Positions 17,276 through 25,786 of a stretch of 64,000 nt of DNA are shown here, in pieces (position 1 is the first letter of the stretch; each line of letters opens with the position of its first letter). The stretch is taken from contig NZ_CP139976.1 in assembly GCF_034424625.1 (NCBI RefSeq), forward strand, positions 1,612,001 through 1,676,000, given 5' to 3'. Below the pieces are notes generated by a model. The model did no database searches, was not told the DNA's origin, and saw only the letters and a program-made list of their open reading frames with translations. The translations under genes were made by a program, and so were the position numbers. Origin of the DNA: Janthinobacterium lividum (GTDB lineage Bacteria > Pseudomonadota > Gammaproteobacteria > Burkholderiales > Burkholderiaceae_D).

Positions 17276-19066
17276 ATGAGCTATCAAGCCCCGCTGAAAG
17301 ACATGTTGTTCGTGATGAACGAACTGGCCGGCCTGGCCGAAATCCACACCTTGCCCGGCTGCGAAGACGCGACGCCCGACACGGCCGAAGCCGTGCTGGA
17401 AGAGAACGCCAAGTTCTGCGGCGGCGTGGTGGCCCCCTTGAACGGCCCCAGCGACAAGGAGCCGAGCTTCTGGCACGACGGGCAGGTCACGACCTCGAAA
17501 GGCTTCAAGGAAGCGTTCAAGGCGTATGGCGAAGCGGGCTGGCAGGGCGTGCAGCATCCGACGGAATTCGGCGGCCAGGGCTTGCCCAAGCTCTTGGCCA
17601 CGCCGTGCATCGAAATGCTCAACTCTGCCAGCATCTCGTTCGCCCTCGTGGCACTGCTGTCGGACGGCGCCATCGAAGCGCTGCTGACGGCCGGCAGCGA
17701 TGAGCAAAAGGCGGTTTACCTGGAAAACCTGGTGTCCGGCAAGTGGACGGGCACCATGAATCTGACGGAGCCGCAGGCCGGTTCCGACCTGGCAGCCGTG
17801 CGCACGCGCGCCGTGCCGCAGGGCGACGGCACCTATAAAGTGTTCGGCACGAAGATTTTCATCACTTACGGCGAACACGACATGGCGGAAAATATCGTCC
17901 ACCTGGTGCTGGCCCGCACGCCGGATGCGCCCGCTGGCGTGAAAGGCATCTCGCTGTTCATCGTGCCGAAATTCCTCGTCAATGCCGATGGCAGCCTGGG
18001 CGCGCGCAACGACGCCCACTGTGTTTCCATCGAGCATAAACTGGGCATCAAGGCCAGTCCGACGGCGGTATTGCAGTTTGGCGACCACGGCGGCGCCATC
18101 GGCACCCTGATGGGCGAGGAAAACCGCGGCCTCGAATACATGTTCATCATGATGAACGCGGCCCGCTTCGGCGTGGGCTTGCAAGGCATTGGCCTGGCCG
18201 AGCGTGCCTACCAGCAGGCCGTGGCGTTCGCCAAGGACCGCGTGCAGTCGCGCGACCTGGCCGGTTCGCCTGGCCCCGTCTCCATCATCCACCACCCGGA
18301 CGTGCGTCGCATGCTGATGTCCATGCGCTCGCAGACGGAGGCGGCGCGCGCGCTGGCCTACGTGGGCGCGGCCATCAGCGACGTGGCGCACCACCATCCG
18401 GAGGCGGACGTGCGCGCGGAAAGCCTGGCGACGTATGAATACCTGGTGCCCGTGATCAAGGGGTGGGCCACGGAAATGTCGCAGGACGTCACGCGCGATG
18501 GCGTGCAAGTGCATGGCGGCATGGGTTTTATCGAAGAGACGGGCGCCGCCCAGCATTACCGCGACGCCAAGATCCTCACCATCTATGAGGGCACGACGGC
18601 CATCCAGGCGAACGACCTCGTTGGCCGCAAGACGGTGCGCGACGGCGGCGCCGTGGCGAAAGCCATCATCGCCCAGGTGCGCGCCACGGAAGCCCAGCTG
18701 GGCGAGCTGACCGGCGCCGACTTCCAGGCCATGCAGCGCCACCTGGCCGAAGGCAGCGCCGCGCTGGAAGCCGTGGTCGAGTACGTGGTGGCGAACATGA
18801 AGACGGACATCAAGGCCGTGTTCGCGGGCAGCGTGCCCTATTTGAAACTGGCCGGCATCGTGCTGGGTGGCTGGCAAATGGCGCGCGCGGCCGTGGTGGC
18901 GCAGCAAAAGCTGGGCGAGGGCAGCGGCGACGCTTCGTTCTACAAGGCAAAAATCGCCACGGCGCGCTTCTTTGCCGACCACATCCTGTCGCAAGCGCCA
19001 GGACTGCGCGCCACCATCATCGATGGCAGCGCCGGCGTGATGGCCTTGTCGGAAGAGCAGTTTTAA
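17276..19066 (+). CDS. Acyl-CoA dehydrogenase (long, DmdC-type)
   Basis: A 596-residue flavoprotein of the long acyl-CoA dehydrogenase group that includes 3-methylmercaptopropionyl-CoA dehydrogenase (DmdC). It oxidises acyl-CoA to enoyl-CoA and hands electrons to ETF, fitting its place next to etfBA. Visible motifs are MNLTEPQAGSDL (FAD and substrate region), KIFITYGEHD, the HKLGIKASPT stretch, QVHGGMGFIEETGAAQHYRDAKI and the catalytic-Glu region IYEGTTAIQANDL. A further C-terminal helical domain (about 470-596) is characteristic of this subfamily. GGAG precedes the ATG. Many such enzymes act on ordinary medium- or long-chain acyl-CoA, so the substrate is left open. Confidence 0.95.
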   Translation: MSYQAPLKDMLFVMNELAGLAEIHTLPGCEDATPDTAEAVLEENAKFCGGVVAPLNGPSDKEPSFWHDGQVTTSKGFKEAFKAYGEAGWQGVQHPTEFGGQGLPKLLATPCIEMLNSASISFALVALLSDGAIEALLTAGSDEQKAVYLENLVSGKWTGTMNLTEPQAGSDLAAVRTRAVPQGDGTYKVFGTKIFITYGEHDMAENIVHLVLARTPDAPAGVKGISLFIVPKFLVNADGSLGARNDAHCVSIEHKLGIKASPTAVLQFGDHGGAIGTLMGEENRGLEYMFIMMNAARFGVGLQGIGLAERAYQQAVAFAKDRVQSRDLAGSPGPVSIIHHPDVRRMLMSMRSQTEAARALAYVGAAISDVAHHHPEADVRAESLATYEYLVPVIKGWATEMSQDVTRDGVQVHGGMGFIEETGAAQHYRDAKILTIYEGTTAIQANDLVGRKTVRDGGAVAKAIIAQVRATEAQLGELTGADFQAMQRHLAEGSAALEAVVEYVVANMKTDIKAVFAGSVPYLKLAGIVLGGWQMARAAVVAQQKLGEGSGDASFYKAKIATARFFADHILSQAPGLRATIIDGSAGVMALSEEQF

Positions 19067-19100
19067 GTTGAAGCTTGGCCAGTGCAAGCTGGTTGAATGC

Positions 19101-19140
19101 AAAAAGCGCTGGAGATCACTCTCCAGCGCTTTTTCTTTTT
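19101..19140. terminator. Strong terminator after acyl-CoA dehydrogenase
   Basis: AAAAAGCGCTGGAG (19101-19114) pairs perfectly with CTCCAGCGCTTTTT (19121-19134), loop ATCACT, followed by CTTTTTT. The A run on the left makes it potentially bidirectional, serving the convergent glycine-zipper gene too. Confidence 0.88.
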
Positions 19141-19157
19141 TAGCCCCAAAGCAAATT

Positions 19158-19188
19158 CCGGGGTCGTACCCTCAGGGTACGACCCCGG
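19158..19188. repeat. Perfect 14-bp inverted repeat
   Basis: CCGGGGTCGTACCC (19158-19171) and GGGTACGACCCCGG (19175-19188) are separated by only TCA. It lies between the strong terminator and the 3' end of the convergent gene and lacks a T run on either strand. It may be a member of a dispersed palindromic family or a protein-binding site. One copy is in this window. Confidence 0.6.
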
Positions 19189-19205
19189 TCTTTCTTGGGT
19201 TGGGC

Positions 19206-19832
19206 TTATCTTCTGGCAATACCATTACCGGAATTGCGCACCAGGTCGCCAGCCGCCAGTCCAGGATCCTGGTCAAATGCGAAGTCAGCCTTGGCGCCTG
19301 TTTCGTATTGCACGGTGACAGTCCACACCTTGCTGTTTTTCATGTGGCCTTCGACTTGCTTGCCTGCGAAAGCGCCGCCGGCGGCACCGGCCAGGGTGGC
19401 CAGGTCCTTGCCGCGTCCGCCGCCGACCTGGCGGCCCAGCAGGGCGCCGGCCACGCCGCCGCCGATCATGCCCAGCGCGCCGCCTTCGCCCGCTTTTTCA
19501 GCGACGTTGACTGCCAGCACCTTGCCGCACTCGGCGCAGATTTGCTGTTGGGCTGGCTTGTTGTTCTGTCCTGCGTACGAATTGCCGGCCTTTTGCGCGG
19601 CCTTGGCGTTGATGATGGCCTGGTCGTACTCGCCCTTGGCGTCGCGCAGGCATTGCATGCGGGCTTTCGAGCTGCTTTCTTCTGCGCACAGTTTCTTGTC
19701 GTCCGCATAGCGCGTGCTGGCTTGCTTGGTGTCGTAGGCGTATTGCGCCTTCGGCGACAGGTTTTGCGCGAAGGCGGAGGTGCTGAACAGGGCCGTGATG
19801 GCGACTGCGAGGATGAGTGGGCGACGAATCAT
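19206..19832 (-). CDS. Glycine-zipper envelope protein
   Basis: A 208-residue secreted protein. The signal peptide is residues 1-22 (ending AFAQ). The middle third has an Asp/Lys/Ala-rich helical region with two cysteines, then a CAEC pair. A glycine-zipper segment (about 118-158: GGALGMIGGGVAGALLGRQVGGG) of the kind found in SlyB/2TM Gly-zipper outer-membrane proteins follows. The C-terminal 45 residues look like a small beta domain (VWTVTVQYETG). There is no lipobox cysteine, so it is not an obvious lipoprotein. Monocistronic, function unknown. Confidence 0.82.
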   Translation of the reverse strand: MIRRPLILAVAITALFSTSAFAQNLSPKAQYAYDTKQASTRYADDKKLCAEESSSKARMQCLRDAKGEYDQAIINAKAAQKAGNSYAGQNNKPAQQQICAECGKVLAVNVAEKAGEGGALGMIGGGVAGALLGRQVGGGRGKDLATLAGAAGGAFAGKQVEGHMKNSKVWTVTVQYETGAKADFAFDQDPGLAAGDLVRNSGNGIARR

Positions 19833-19969
19833 GATCTTCTCCTAGGGGGTGTTAAATGTGCCAGTAATGTCGGCATTGTGAATGCAGTATAGAGGAAAAT
19901 CATGATTGCTTACCAACACTTACATGTGCGTGTGGCGCGCCATATCTGAAGTCATTTTCCATATGGAAA

Positions 19970-20404
19970 TTAACCGTAGGCACCGCCTGTATACAGCAAG
20001 TCGAACAGGCGCGCCATGGTGGCGATCAGTACGCCTGCGCCTAGCATCAAGGTAGCGACCAGCACGACGGCCAGGGGCCAGCCCGTGTCCGACAGGCGGC
20101 CGGAGGCGGCGTTGTAGCGCGCATCCCACTTGTCGTCCGGCATCAGGCCCAGCACCAGCGCTTCCAGGAAACCGCCCAGGGCGGACAGGGTCAGCGGCAA
20201 AATCTGGTAAAACCAGTCGGCCTCGGGAAACAGCTGGCGCAGCAGCAAGGAGGCGGGCAGGGCGGCCAGGTGTAGCCAGCCCCAGCGGTCTTTGCTGCCA
20301 TGCAGGTAGAAGCGGTGGGCGCCCAGCATGCCCAGCAGGAAGGCCAGTAGTGTCGTGAATGCCTTGTTCTTGTGCGACTGTTGCAAAATGGTAGCGGTGG
20401 TCAT
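19970..20404 (-). CDS. TM2-domain membrane protein
   Basis: A 144-residue inner-membrane protein. Residues 12-45 match a TM2 domain: KNKAFTTLLAFLLGMLGAH followed by RFYLHGSKDRWG, two helices joined by a short charged turn. A further helical segment (about 112-135) lies near the C terminus. The ATG at 20404 has GGAG just upstream; earlier in-frame codons lack a ribosome site and encode a non-conserved Arg-rich stretch. Function unknown. Confidence 0.8.
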   Translation of the reverse strand: MTTATILQQSHKNKAFTTLLAFLLGMLGAHRFYLHGSKDRWGWLHLAALPASLLLRQLFPEADWFYQILPLTLSALGGFLEALVLGLMPDDKWDARYNAASGRLSDTGWPLAVVLVATLMLGAGVLIATMARLFDLLYTGGAYG

Positions 20405-20611
20405 GGGACTCCAGAGTTGCTCATCGGTAAAGATTGCCAGTATCGGCCATTGTCTGGTGCAACGATAGCACTTTCCTGTGGCGTTTATGGAATGATTTCG
20501 CCTGATTTCAAGCCATGGCCGGCACGATAGACGCACGCGCCTATTGCGTCTTCGGCCATGACTGGTCATAATGTTTGATTAGCCCAAATTACACGCCCGT
20601 CATCATAACGC

Positions 20612-20641
20612 TTGCTGCCTGGCGGTAAAGCGCGCTATAAT
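20612..20641 (+). promoter_or_regulatory. Promoter of rpsP operon
   Basis: TTGCTG (20612-20617) and a perfect TATAAT (20636-20641) with an 18-bp spacer lie 40 bp before rpsP. A strong -10 fits a ribosomal-protein operon. Confidence 0.55.
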
Positions 20642-20681
20642 TTGCGGCTTTTTCCGCCTCAGCACACTTTTTGGAAATATT

Positions 20682-20933
20682 ATGGTCGTTATTCGTTTAG
20701 CTCGTGGAGGCGCCAAGAAGCGCCCGTTCTTCAACATCGTCGCTACTGATTCGCGCAATCGCCGCGATGGTCGCTTCATTGAGCGTATCGGTTTTTACAA
20801 CCCGATGGCGCAAGGTGGCGAAGTTCCACTGCGTATCACCGCAGACCGTCTGGCCTACTGGCAAGGCGTTGGCGCACAATTGTCGCCAACCGTTGCTCGC
20901 CTGGTAGCCAGCAACAACAAAGCAGCAGCTTAA
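20682..20933 (+). CDS. rpsP: 30S ribosomal protein S16
   Basis: An 83-residue S16 protein of normal length, a structural component needed for 30S assembly. The conserved N terminus [20 protein letters not shown] and the block [13 protein letters not shown] are intact. First gene of the rpsP-rimM-trmD-rplS operon, 13 bp before rimM. Confidence 0.99.
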   Translation: MVVIRLARGGAKKRPFFNIVATDSRNRRDGRFIERIGFYNPMAQGGEVPLRITADRLAYWQGVGAQLSPTVARLVASNNKAAA

Positions 20934-20946
20934 TTAGATCACTGGT

Positions 20947-21504
20947 TTGACGGTCAAGACTGCATCCGGGGTGAAAGTCCCCGATGACCTGGTACAGGTA
21001 GGCTATGTCTCCGGTGCTTATGGCATTGCTGGCGGAGTCAGGATCACTCCTTTCTCCGAAGATGCGGATGCATTATTAAGCGTCAAAACCTGGTGGTTTG
21101 ATAAACCGACCTTGCATGATGTTCAAGTCAGGCAAGCGAAGTTACACGGCGGCGACGTCGTGGCCCAGCTGGTGGGTGTGGTCGGGCGGGATGCCGCAGA
21201 AGCGCTGAAAGGCGTCTCTGTGCAAATTCCGCGTAGCCATTTCCCGACGCTGACGGCCGATGAATTTTATTGGTCCGATCTGATCGGACTGACAGTCGAG
21301 AATTTGCAAGGCGAGTGCCTCGGCACAGTGCACGACATGATGAGCAATGGTCCGCAGTCGATCTTGCGCGTTACGCCCGTCGCCACTGCCGATGAGACCG
21401 TTGAAAAGGCGCCTGAGCGCCTGATCCCGTTTGTTGGCCAGTTTGTCATTAACGTTGACAAGACCGCCAGCAAGATCACGGTCGACTGGGGCCTCGATTA
21501 TTAA
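20947..21504 (+). CDS. rimM: Ribosome maturation factor RimM
   Basis: A 185-residue factor that binds S19 and assists late 30S maturation. The N-terminal RimM barrel starts at VGYVSGAYGIAGGVRI. The C-terminal PRC-barrel includes YWSDLIGLTVENLQGE, with LIPFV near the end. The start is uncertain. A TTG at 20947 has no clear ribosome site, and a GTG at 20971 (beginning VKVPDDLVQVGYV, 177 residues) fits typical family N termini better. Second gene of the operon. Confidence 0.97.
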   Translation: MTVKTASGVKVPDDLVQVGYVSGAYGIAGGVRITPFSEDADALLSVKTWWFDKPTLHDVQVRQAKLHGGDVVAQLVGVVGRDAAEALKGVSVQIPRSHFPTLTADEFYWSDLIGLTVENLQGECLGTVHDMMSNGPQSILRVTPVATADETVEKAPERLIPFVGQFVINVDKTASKITVDWGLDY

Positions 21505-21554
21505 ACCGCCTGCGCTTAACTTTGCGCCGGGCAAACTTTGCAGGATGGTGAACG

Positions 21555-22301
21555 ATGCAATTTGATGTCGTGACCCTGTTCCCGGAAATGTTTGCCGCGC
21601 TGACGCAGTCGGGTGTGACCCGGCGCGCCTTCGAGCAGGGGAAATGTGGCTTGTCGCTGTGGAATCCCCGTGATTTCACGACCGACAATCACCGTACCGT
21701 GGATGACCGCCCGTATGGCGGCGGCCCCGGCATGGTGATGATGGCCCGTCCCCTTGAAGCGACAATTACTGCCGCGAAGCAGCGTCAGCTTGACCTCGGT
21801 CTGGCGGCGCCCCGCGTGGTGTTCATGTCGCCGCAAGGCCGTCCGTTGACGCACGAGCGCGTTACGCAACTGAAAGCCGAACCTGGTTTGGTGATCTTGT
21901 GTGGCCGCTATGAAGCCGTGGACCAGCGTTTGCTGGACCGTTGCGTCGACGAAGAAATCAGCGTCGGCGACTTTGTCCTCTCGGGCGGTGAATTGCCTGC
22001 CATGGCGCTGATGGATGCGGTGATCCGCCTGTTGCCGGGTGTCTTGAACACCGAGGCATCGGCCATCGAGGACAGCTTCGTCAATGGCTTGCTCGATTCG
22101 CCGCACTACACGCGGCCGGAAACATATGAAGGCATGGCCGTGCCGCCCGTCTTGATGGGTGGAAACCATGCCGAGATCGTCAAGTGGCGCCGCCAGCGCA
22201 TGCTGGAAGCGACCGCGACAAAGCGGCCTGACCTGCTGGTCAGCGCGCGTGCCGCCGGCTTGCTCAGCAAGACCGACGAAAAATTCCTGGCCAGCCTGTA
22301 A
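21555..22301 (+). CDS. trmD: tRNA (guanine37-N1)-methyltransferase
   Basis: A 248-residue SPOUT-family methyltransferase that makes m1G37 in tRNAs and so prevents +1 frameshifting. Family blocks are present: [26 protein letters not shown], the knot region [11 protein letters not shown], the [15 protein letters not shown] loop with the catalytic Asp-containing stretch EDSF, and the C-terminal helical domain. Third gene of the operon, 134 bp before rplS. Confidence 0.99.
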   Translation: MQFDVVTLFPEMFAALTQSGVTRRAFEQGKCGLSLWNPRDFTTDNHRTVDDRPYGGGPGMVMMARPLEATITAAKQRQLDLGLAAPRVVFMSPQGRPLTHERVTQLKAEPGLVILCGRYEAVDQRLLDRCVDEEISVGDFVLSGGELPAMALMDAVIRLLPGVLNTEASAIEDSFVNGLLDSPHYTRPETYEGMAVPPVLMGGNHAEIVKWRRQRMLEATATKRPDLLVSARAAGLLSKTDEKFLASL

Positions 22302-22434
22302 GCCGTTTTCGGACGGCAAGCAGGGTGGCCTTGCAGTGCCGGGCATGTTGCCCAAATTGGTAATACCCATCCTCTACCGGGCGGATACTTGCTATCCACA
22401 GTGCGCCGGCATGATGGTTTTCGGAGTTATAAAA

Positions 22435-22818
22435 ATGGACTTGATTCAACAATTAGAGCAGGAAGAAATTGCTCGTCTGGGTAAAACCATTCCTGAATTC
22501 GCACCAGGCGATACCGTTATCGTCAGCGTCAACGTAGTCGAAGGTACGCGCAAGCGCGCCCAGGCTTACGAAGGCGTCGTTATCTCCCGTCGTAACCGTG
22601 GCCTGAACTCGAACTTCATCGTTCGCAAGATCTCGTCCGGCGAAGGCGTTGAGCGTACGTTCCAACTGTACTCGCCGCTGATCGCTTCGATCGAAGTGAA
22701 ACGCCGTGGTGACGTTCGCCGCGCCAAGCTGTACTATCTGCGTGAGCGTTCGGGTAAATCGGCGCGTATCAAAGAAAAATTGCCAAATCGCCGCGTTGTG
22801 GCGAAAGCAAGCGCGTAA
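22435..22818 (+). CDS. rplS: 50S ribosomal protein L19
   Basis: A 127-residue L19 located at the 30S-50S interface. Typical features are the start [23 protein letters not shown], the block [15 protein letters not shown], then [23 protein letters not shown]. The ATG at 22435 is chosen because it gives the conserved N terminus. Last gene of the operon, followed by a terminator. Confidence 0.99.
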   Translation: MDLIQQLEQEEIARLGKTIPEFAPGDTVIVSVNVVEGTRKRAQAYEGVVISRRNRGLNSNFIVRKISSGEGVERTFQLYSPLIASIEVKRRGDVRRAKLYYLRERSGKSARIKEKLPNRRVVAKASA

Positions 22819-22837
22819 TATCAGCGTCTGCGTTGGG

Positions 22838-22867
22838 AAAAGGGGTGCCTGTTATGGTGCCCCTTTT
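22838..22867 (+). terminator. Terminator of the rpsP-rplS operon
   Basis: AAAAGGGGTGCC (22838-22849) pairs with GGTGCCCCTTTT (22856-22867) through ten Watson-Crick and two G-U pairs, loop TGTTAT, continuing into a longer T run. Confidence 0.85.
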
Positions 22868-22899
22868 TTTATTCTGAATTGCTATTGAGGCAAGCTGCC

Positions 22900-23559
22900 A
22901 TGGCCACTATCGCATTTGATCCAAAACAACTCGCCATCGATTCGATCGCCGGCGAGGCGGCGCTGGACGCCGTGCGCCTGACGCCCGCCTGGCTGCGCCA
23001 GCGCCTGGCCGAACAGCCTGACTGGCAGCCCGAGATTACCCAGGATTTTCTTTCCGCCCGTGCCGTGCCCGTGCGCGCCGCCGTGCTCATTCCCTTGGTG
23101 CAACGGCCACAGGGCTTGACCATCTTGCTGACCATGCGCACGGACCACCTGAGCAGCCATGCGGGCCAGGTCAGCTTTCCAGGCGGGCGCAGCGAAGCCT
23201 TCGATGTGTCGCCCATCGCCACGGCCTTGCGCGAAACGGAAGAAGAAGTGGGCCTGGCGCGCGAGCATATCGAAGTGCTGGGCTGCCTGCCCGATTACCT
23301 GACGGGTACCGGCTACCAGGTCACGCCCGTGGTGGGCCTGGTGACGCCGCCGTTCGAGCTGCGCGCCGACCCGTCCGAAGTGGCGGAAATCTTCGAAGTG
23401 CCGCTGGTCTTCCTCATGGATGGCCTCAACCATCAGCGCCTGTCGGTGGAATTGCCCGGCGGACGGCGCTCGTTCTACGCCATGCCGTACGAGCGCTTCT
23501 ACATCTGGGGCGCCACCGCCGGCATGCTGCGCAATCTGTTTCACCTCTTGCGCGCGTAA
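22900..23559 (+). CDS. CoA-pyrophosphatase-type NUDIX hydrolase
   Basis: A 219-residue NUDIX enzyme of the YeaB/NudL type that cleaves CoA and CoA derivatives into 4'-phosphopantetheine and 3',5'-ADP. The CoA-specific motif LLTMRTDHLSSHAGQVSFPGG sits at about residues 77-96. The NUDIX catalytic part RETEEEVGL is at 111-119. The ATG at 22900 (MATIAFDPKQ) has GAGG upstream and is preferred over a TTG at 22879. It stands between the ribosomal operon and a CobD-family gene. Confidence 0.93.
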   Translation: MATIAFDPKQLAIDSIAGEAALDAVRLTPAWLRQRLAEQPDWQPEITQDFLSARAVPVRAAVLIPLVQRPQGLTILLTMRTDHLSSHAGQVSFPGGRSEAFDVSPIATALRETEEEVGLAREHIEVLGCLPDYLTGTGYQVTPVVGLVTPPFELRADPSEVAEIFEVPLVFLMDGLNHQRLSVELPGGRRSFYAMPYERFYIWGATAGMLRNLFHLLRA

Positions 23560-23656
23560 AATGGCGCCCCGCACGTAATAAGTTTGATTCCAGCACTGCA
23601 CTGCGCTATCGTAGCGGGCATTGCGGTATTGCTGAAAAAGACAAAAAGGACGTTTG

Positions 23657-24616
23657 ATGACATTTCTCTCCATACTTTGCGCATTGCTGATCGAGCAGCT
23701 CAAACCTTTGCGCGCGGACAATCCGATCTACGCCGAAATCAAGAGCCTGGCAATGCGCATGGAGACCTGGTTCAATGCCGGCCACGCCAACCATGGCCGC
23801 ATGGGCTGGTTCCTCATGATCGGCGTGCTGATGGTGCCGACGGCCGGTATTTACTGGCTCTTGCAGCATTATCAGCTGACCCTGCTGGCCTTTGCCTGGA
23901 ACGTCCTCATCGTCTACCTGACCCTGGGCTTCCGTCACTACAGTCATTACTTCACGTCGATCCAGCTGGCCCTGAGCGCCGGCGACGAAGCGACCGCGCG
24001 CACCTTGCTGGCCGAGTGGACCAAGCTCGACACGGTGGGCATGGAAGCGAGCGAAATCGCCCGCATCGCCGTGGAAAAAGCCCTGGTCACCACGCACCGC
24101 AATGTATTTGGCGTGTTCTTCTGGTTTCTCATGCCACTGGGCCCTGCCTGTGCCGTGATGTACCGTGTGGCCGAATACCTGGCGCGCGCCTGGAACGAAC
24201 CCGAGCACATGCGCAATGAAGCGTTCGGCCAGTTCGCCGCGCGCGCCTTTTACTGGATCGACTGGATCCCCGTGCGCCTGACGGCCGTGGCGTTTGCCGT
24301 GGTCGGCAATTTCGAGGATGCCATCTACGCCTGGCGCAACTTCGCCCAGCGCTGGCAGGATGAGGCCATCGGCATCATTCTGACGGCCGGCGGCGGCGCC
24401 ATGGGCGTACGCCTGGGCACGCCAGCGGAAACGGCGGCCCGCGTGCTCGTCACGCCGGACATGGCCGTCGATGACAGCGACAGCGAAAGCGATATCCTGC
24501 CAGGCGAAGAGCCGGGCGCGCGCGCCTTGCAGAGCACGGTGGGCCTCGTGTGGCGCGCCCTGCTGCTGTGGATGCTGCTGCTGCTGTTGATGTCGGGCGC
24601 TGTTTTCCTCGGCTGA
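23657..24616 (+). CDS. CobD/CbiB-family membrane protein
   Basis: A 319-residue inner-membrane protein matching the CobD/CbiB (AmpE-like) family found as a lone gene in many betaproteobacteria. It has about five hydrophobic segments, including the N-terminal one, residues 55-75, 160-175 and a very leucine-rich C-terminal one. No other cobalamin genes are nearby, so adenosylcobinamide-phosphate synthesis is not supported by context and an AmpE-like signalling role is equally possible. The ATG at 23657 has AAGGA six bases upstream. Confidence 0.85.
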   Translation: MTFLSILCALLIEQLKPLRADNPIYAEIKSLAMRMETWFNAGHANHGRMGWFLMIGVLMVPTAGIYWLLQHYQLTLLAFAWNVLIVYLTLGFRHYSHYFTSIQLALSAGDEATARTLLAEWTKLDTVGMEASEIARIAVEKALVTTHRNVFGVFFWFLMPLGPACAVMYRVAEYLARAWNEPEHMRNEAFGQFAARAFYWIDWIPVRLTAVAFAVVGNFEDAIYAWRNFAQRWQDEAIGIILTAGGGAMGVRLGTPAETAARVLVTPDMAVDDSDSESDILPGEEPGARALQSTVGLVWRALLLWMLLLLLMSGAVFLG

Positions 24617-24749
24617 CGCGGGCGCACATGCGCCATCCATGCGCCTTGCGCGTGGAACAAGGTTAAAATAGGGGCTGGCGCGCAAGGCGTGCCGGCCCCT
24701 GTTTGCATCGTCAGGGCAGATCGAGGTAGAACCCAAGTCTTCTATAAGA

Positions 24750-24755
24750 TATAAT
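24750..24755 (+). promoter_or_regulatory. -10 element upstream of the DUF3579 gene
   Basis: TATAAT within AAGATATAATACTGG, 86 bp before the next gene. No convincing -35 hexamer is seen. Confidence 0.35.
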
Positions 24756-24841
24756 ACTGGCTTACCGCAGCAAACGTAGTTGAATTACCAGCCCGGCTTA
24801 CCCGCCGGGGCCATTCACGCAATCCAGTCCCGACAAGCCAC

Positions 24842-25177
24842 ATGGCCGAGTTATCTCAAAAAACAGGGGAACTCTCAGACGAGTTCTTCATCCTTGGTCT
24901 CACCAGCAATGGCAAGCAATTCCGACCCAGCGATTGGGCCGAGCGCCTTTGCGGAGTGATGTCCTGTTTCAATCCCGAAGGTGGCGGGCGCAATGCGCAC
25001 CTCCAGTATTCGCCCTACGTGCGCCCGACCGTCGTCAATGGCGTCAAGTCGGTGGTGGTCAACACGAAGTTGCGCGAGATCGAGCCGATGGCGTTTCACT
25101 TCGTGCGCGAATTTGCCAAGGATAACGACCTGCAAATCGTCGAAGCCTGTTTCCTGCCGCCCCCCGAAGAAAAGTAA
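24842..25177 (+). CDS. DUF3579-family protein
   Basis: A 111-residue small cytosolic protein of the DUF3579 family, common in betaproteobacteria. Recognisable stretches are FFILGLTSNGKQFRPSDWAERL, MSCFNPEG and SPYVRPTVVNGVKSVVV. No catalytic motif or membrane segment is present. Function unknown. It is monocistronic with an AT-rich promoter region ahead of it. Confidence 0.85.
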   Translation: MAELSQKTGELSDEFFILGLTSNGKQFRPSDWAERLCGVMSCFNPEGGGRNAHLQYSPYVRPTVVNGVKSVVVNTKLREIEPMAFHFVREFAKDNDLQIVEACFLPPPEEK

Positions 25178-25258
25178 GACCCGTTTCATTGATGTGCCTC
25201 AAGCCCGCCACGGTGGGCTGGCGTAGCGTGGACACTCTGCCTCAAACGGAGTGGCGAC

Positions 25259-25708
25259 ATGCGCATCGGCGACATCTGTACCTTGCACACCATCCATTGC
25301 CAGCGTGACACCAGCGTGCAGGACGCGGCGCTGCTGATGCGCCAGCACCACGTGGGTGACCTGATCGTGGCCGAGCAGCCGAACGGCGAGCGCGTCCCCA
25401 TCGGCATCCTCACCGACCGCGACATCGTCATTTCCGTCATTGCCCTGGGCCTCGACCCCGCCAGCCTGCTGGTGGGCGACATCATGAGCGCGCAGCTGCT
25501 TACCGCCAGCGAAGACGAGGACGTCTATGACATCATCGAACGCATGCGCGTCAACGGCATCCGCCGCCTGCCTGTGGTCAACAGCCTGGGCGCGCTCTCC
25601 GGCGTAGTCAGCATCGACGACCTGCTCGCCTTCCTGGCCCAGGAAATGGCCGAGCTGGCCCGCATCAGCAGCGGCCAGCTGGTGTACGAAAAGCGCACCC
25701 GGAAATAA
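25259..25708 (+). CDS. Two-CBS-domain protein
   Basis: A 149-residue protein made of a tandem CBS pair (about residues 5-65 and 75-135). The second repeat shows GIRRLPVVNSLGALSGVVSIDDLL. Such stand-alone pairs bind adenine nucleotides and regulate partner proteins. No fused effector domain is present. GGAG precedes the ATG at 25259. It is not overlapping its neighbours, so the partner is unknown. Confidence 0.92.
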   Translation: MRIGDICTLHTIHCQRDTSVQDAALLMRQHHVGDLIVAEQPNGERVPIGILTDRDIVISVIALGLDPASLLVGDIMSAQLLTASEDEDVYDIIERMRVNGIRRLPVVNSLGALSGVVSIDDLLAFLAQEMAELARISSGQLVYEKRTRK

Positions 25709-25786
25709 GCCCGTATTGCGCAATTCCAGTCAAATCCACTTCCCCCGAAAATGCTACAGTCGCTGCTCGTTCAACGGGAAGCGTTC

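Noticed and set aside
23657..24616. Cobalamin biosynthesis gene cluster
   Set aside because: Only one CobD/CbiB-family gene is present. Neighbours are a NUDIX hydrolase and DUF3579, so a cobalamin cluster is not supported.
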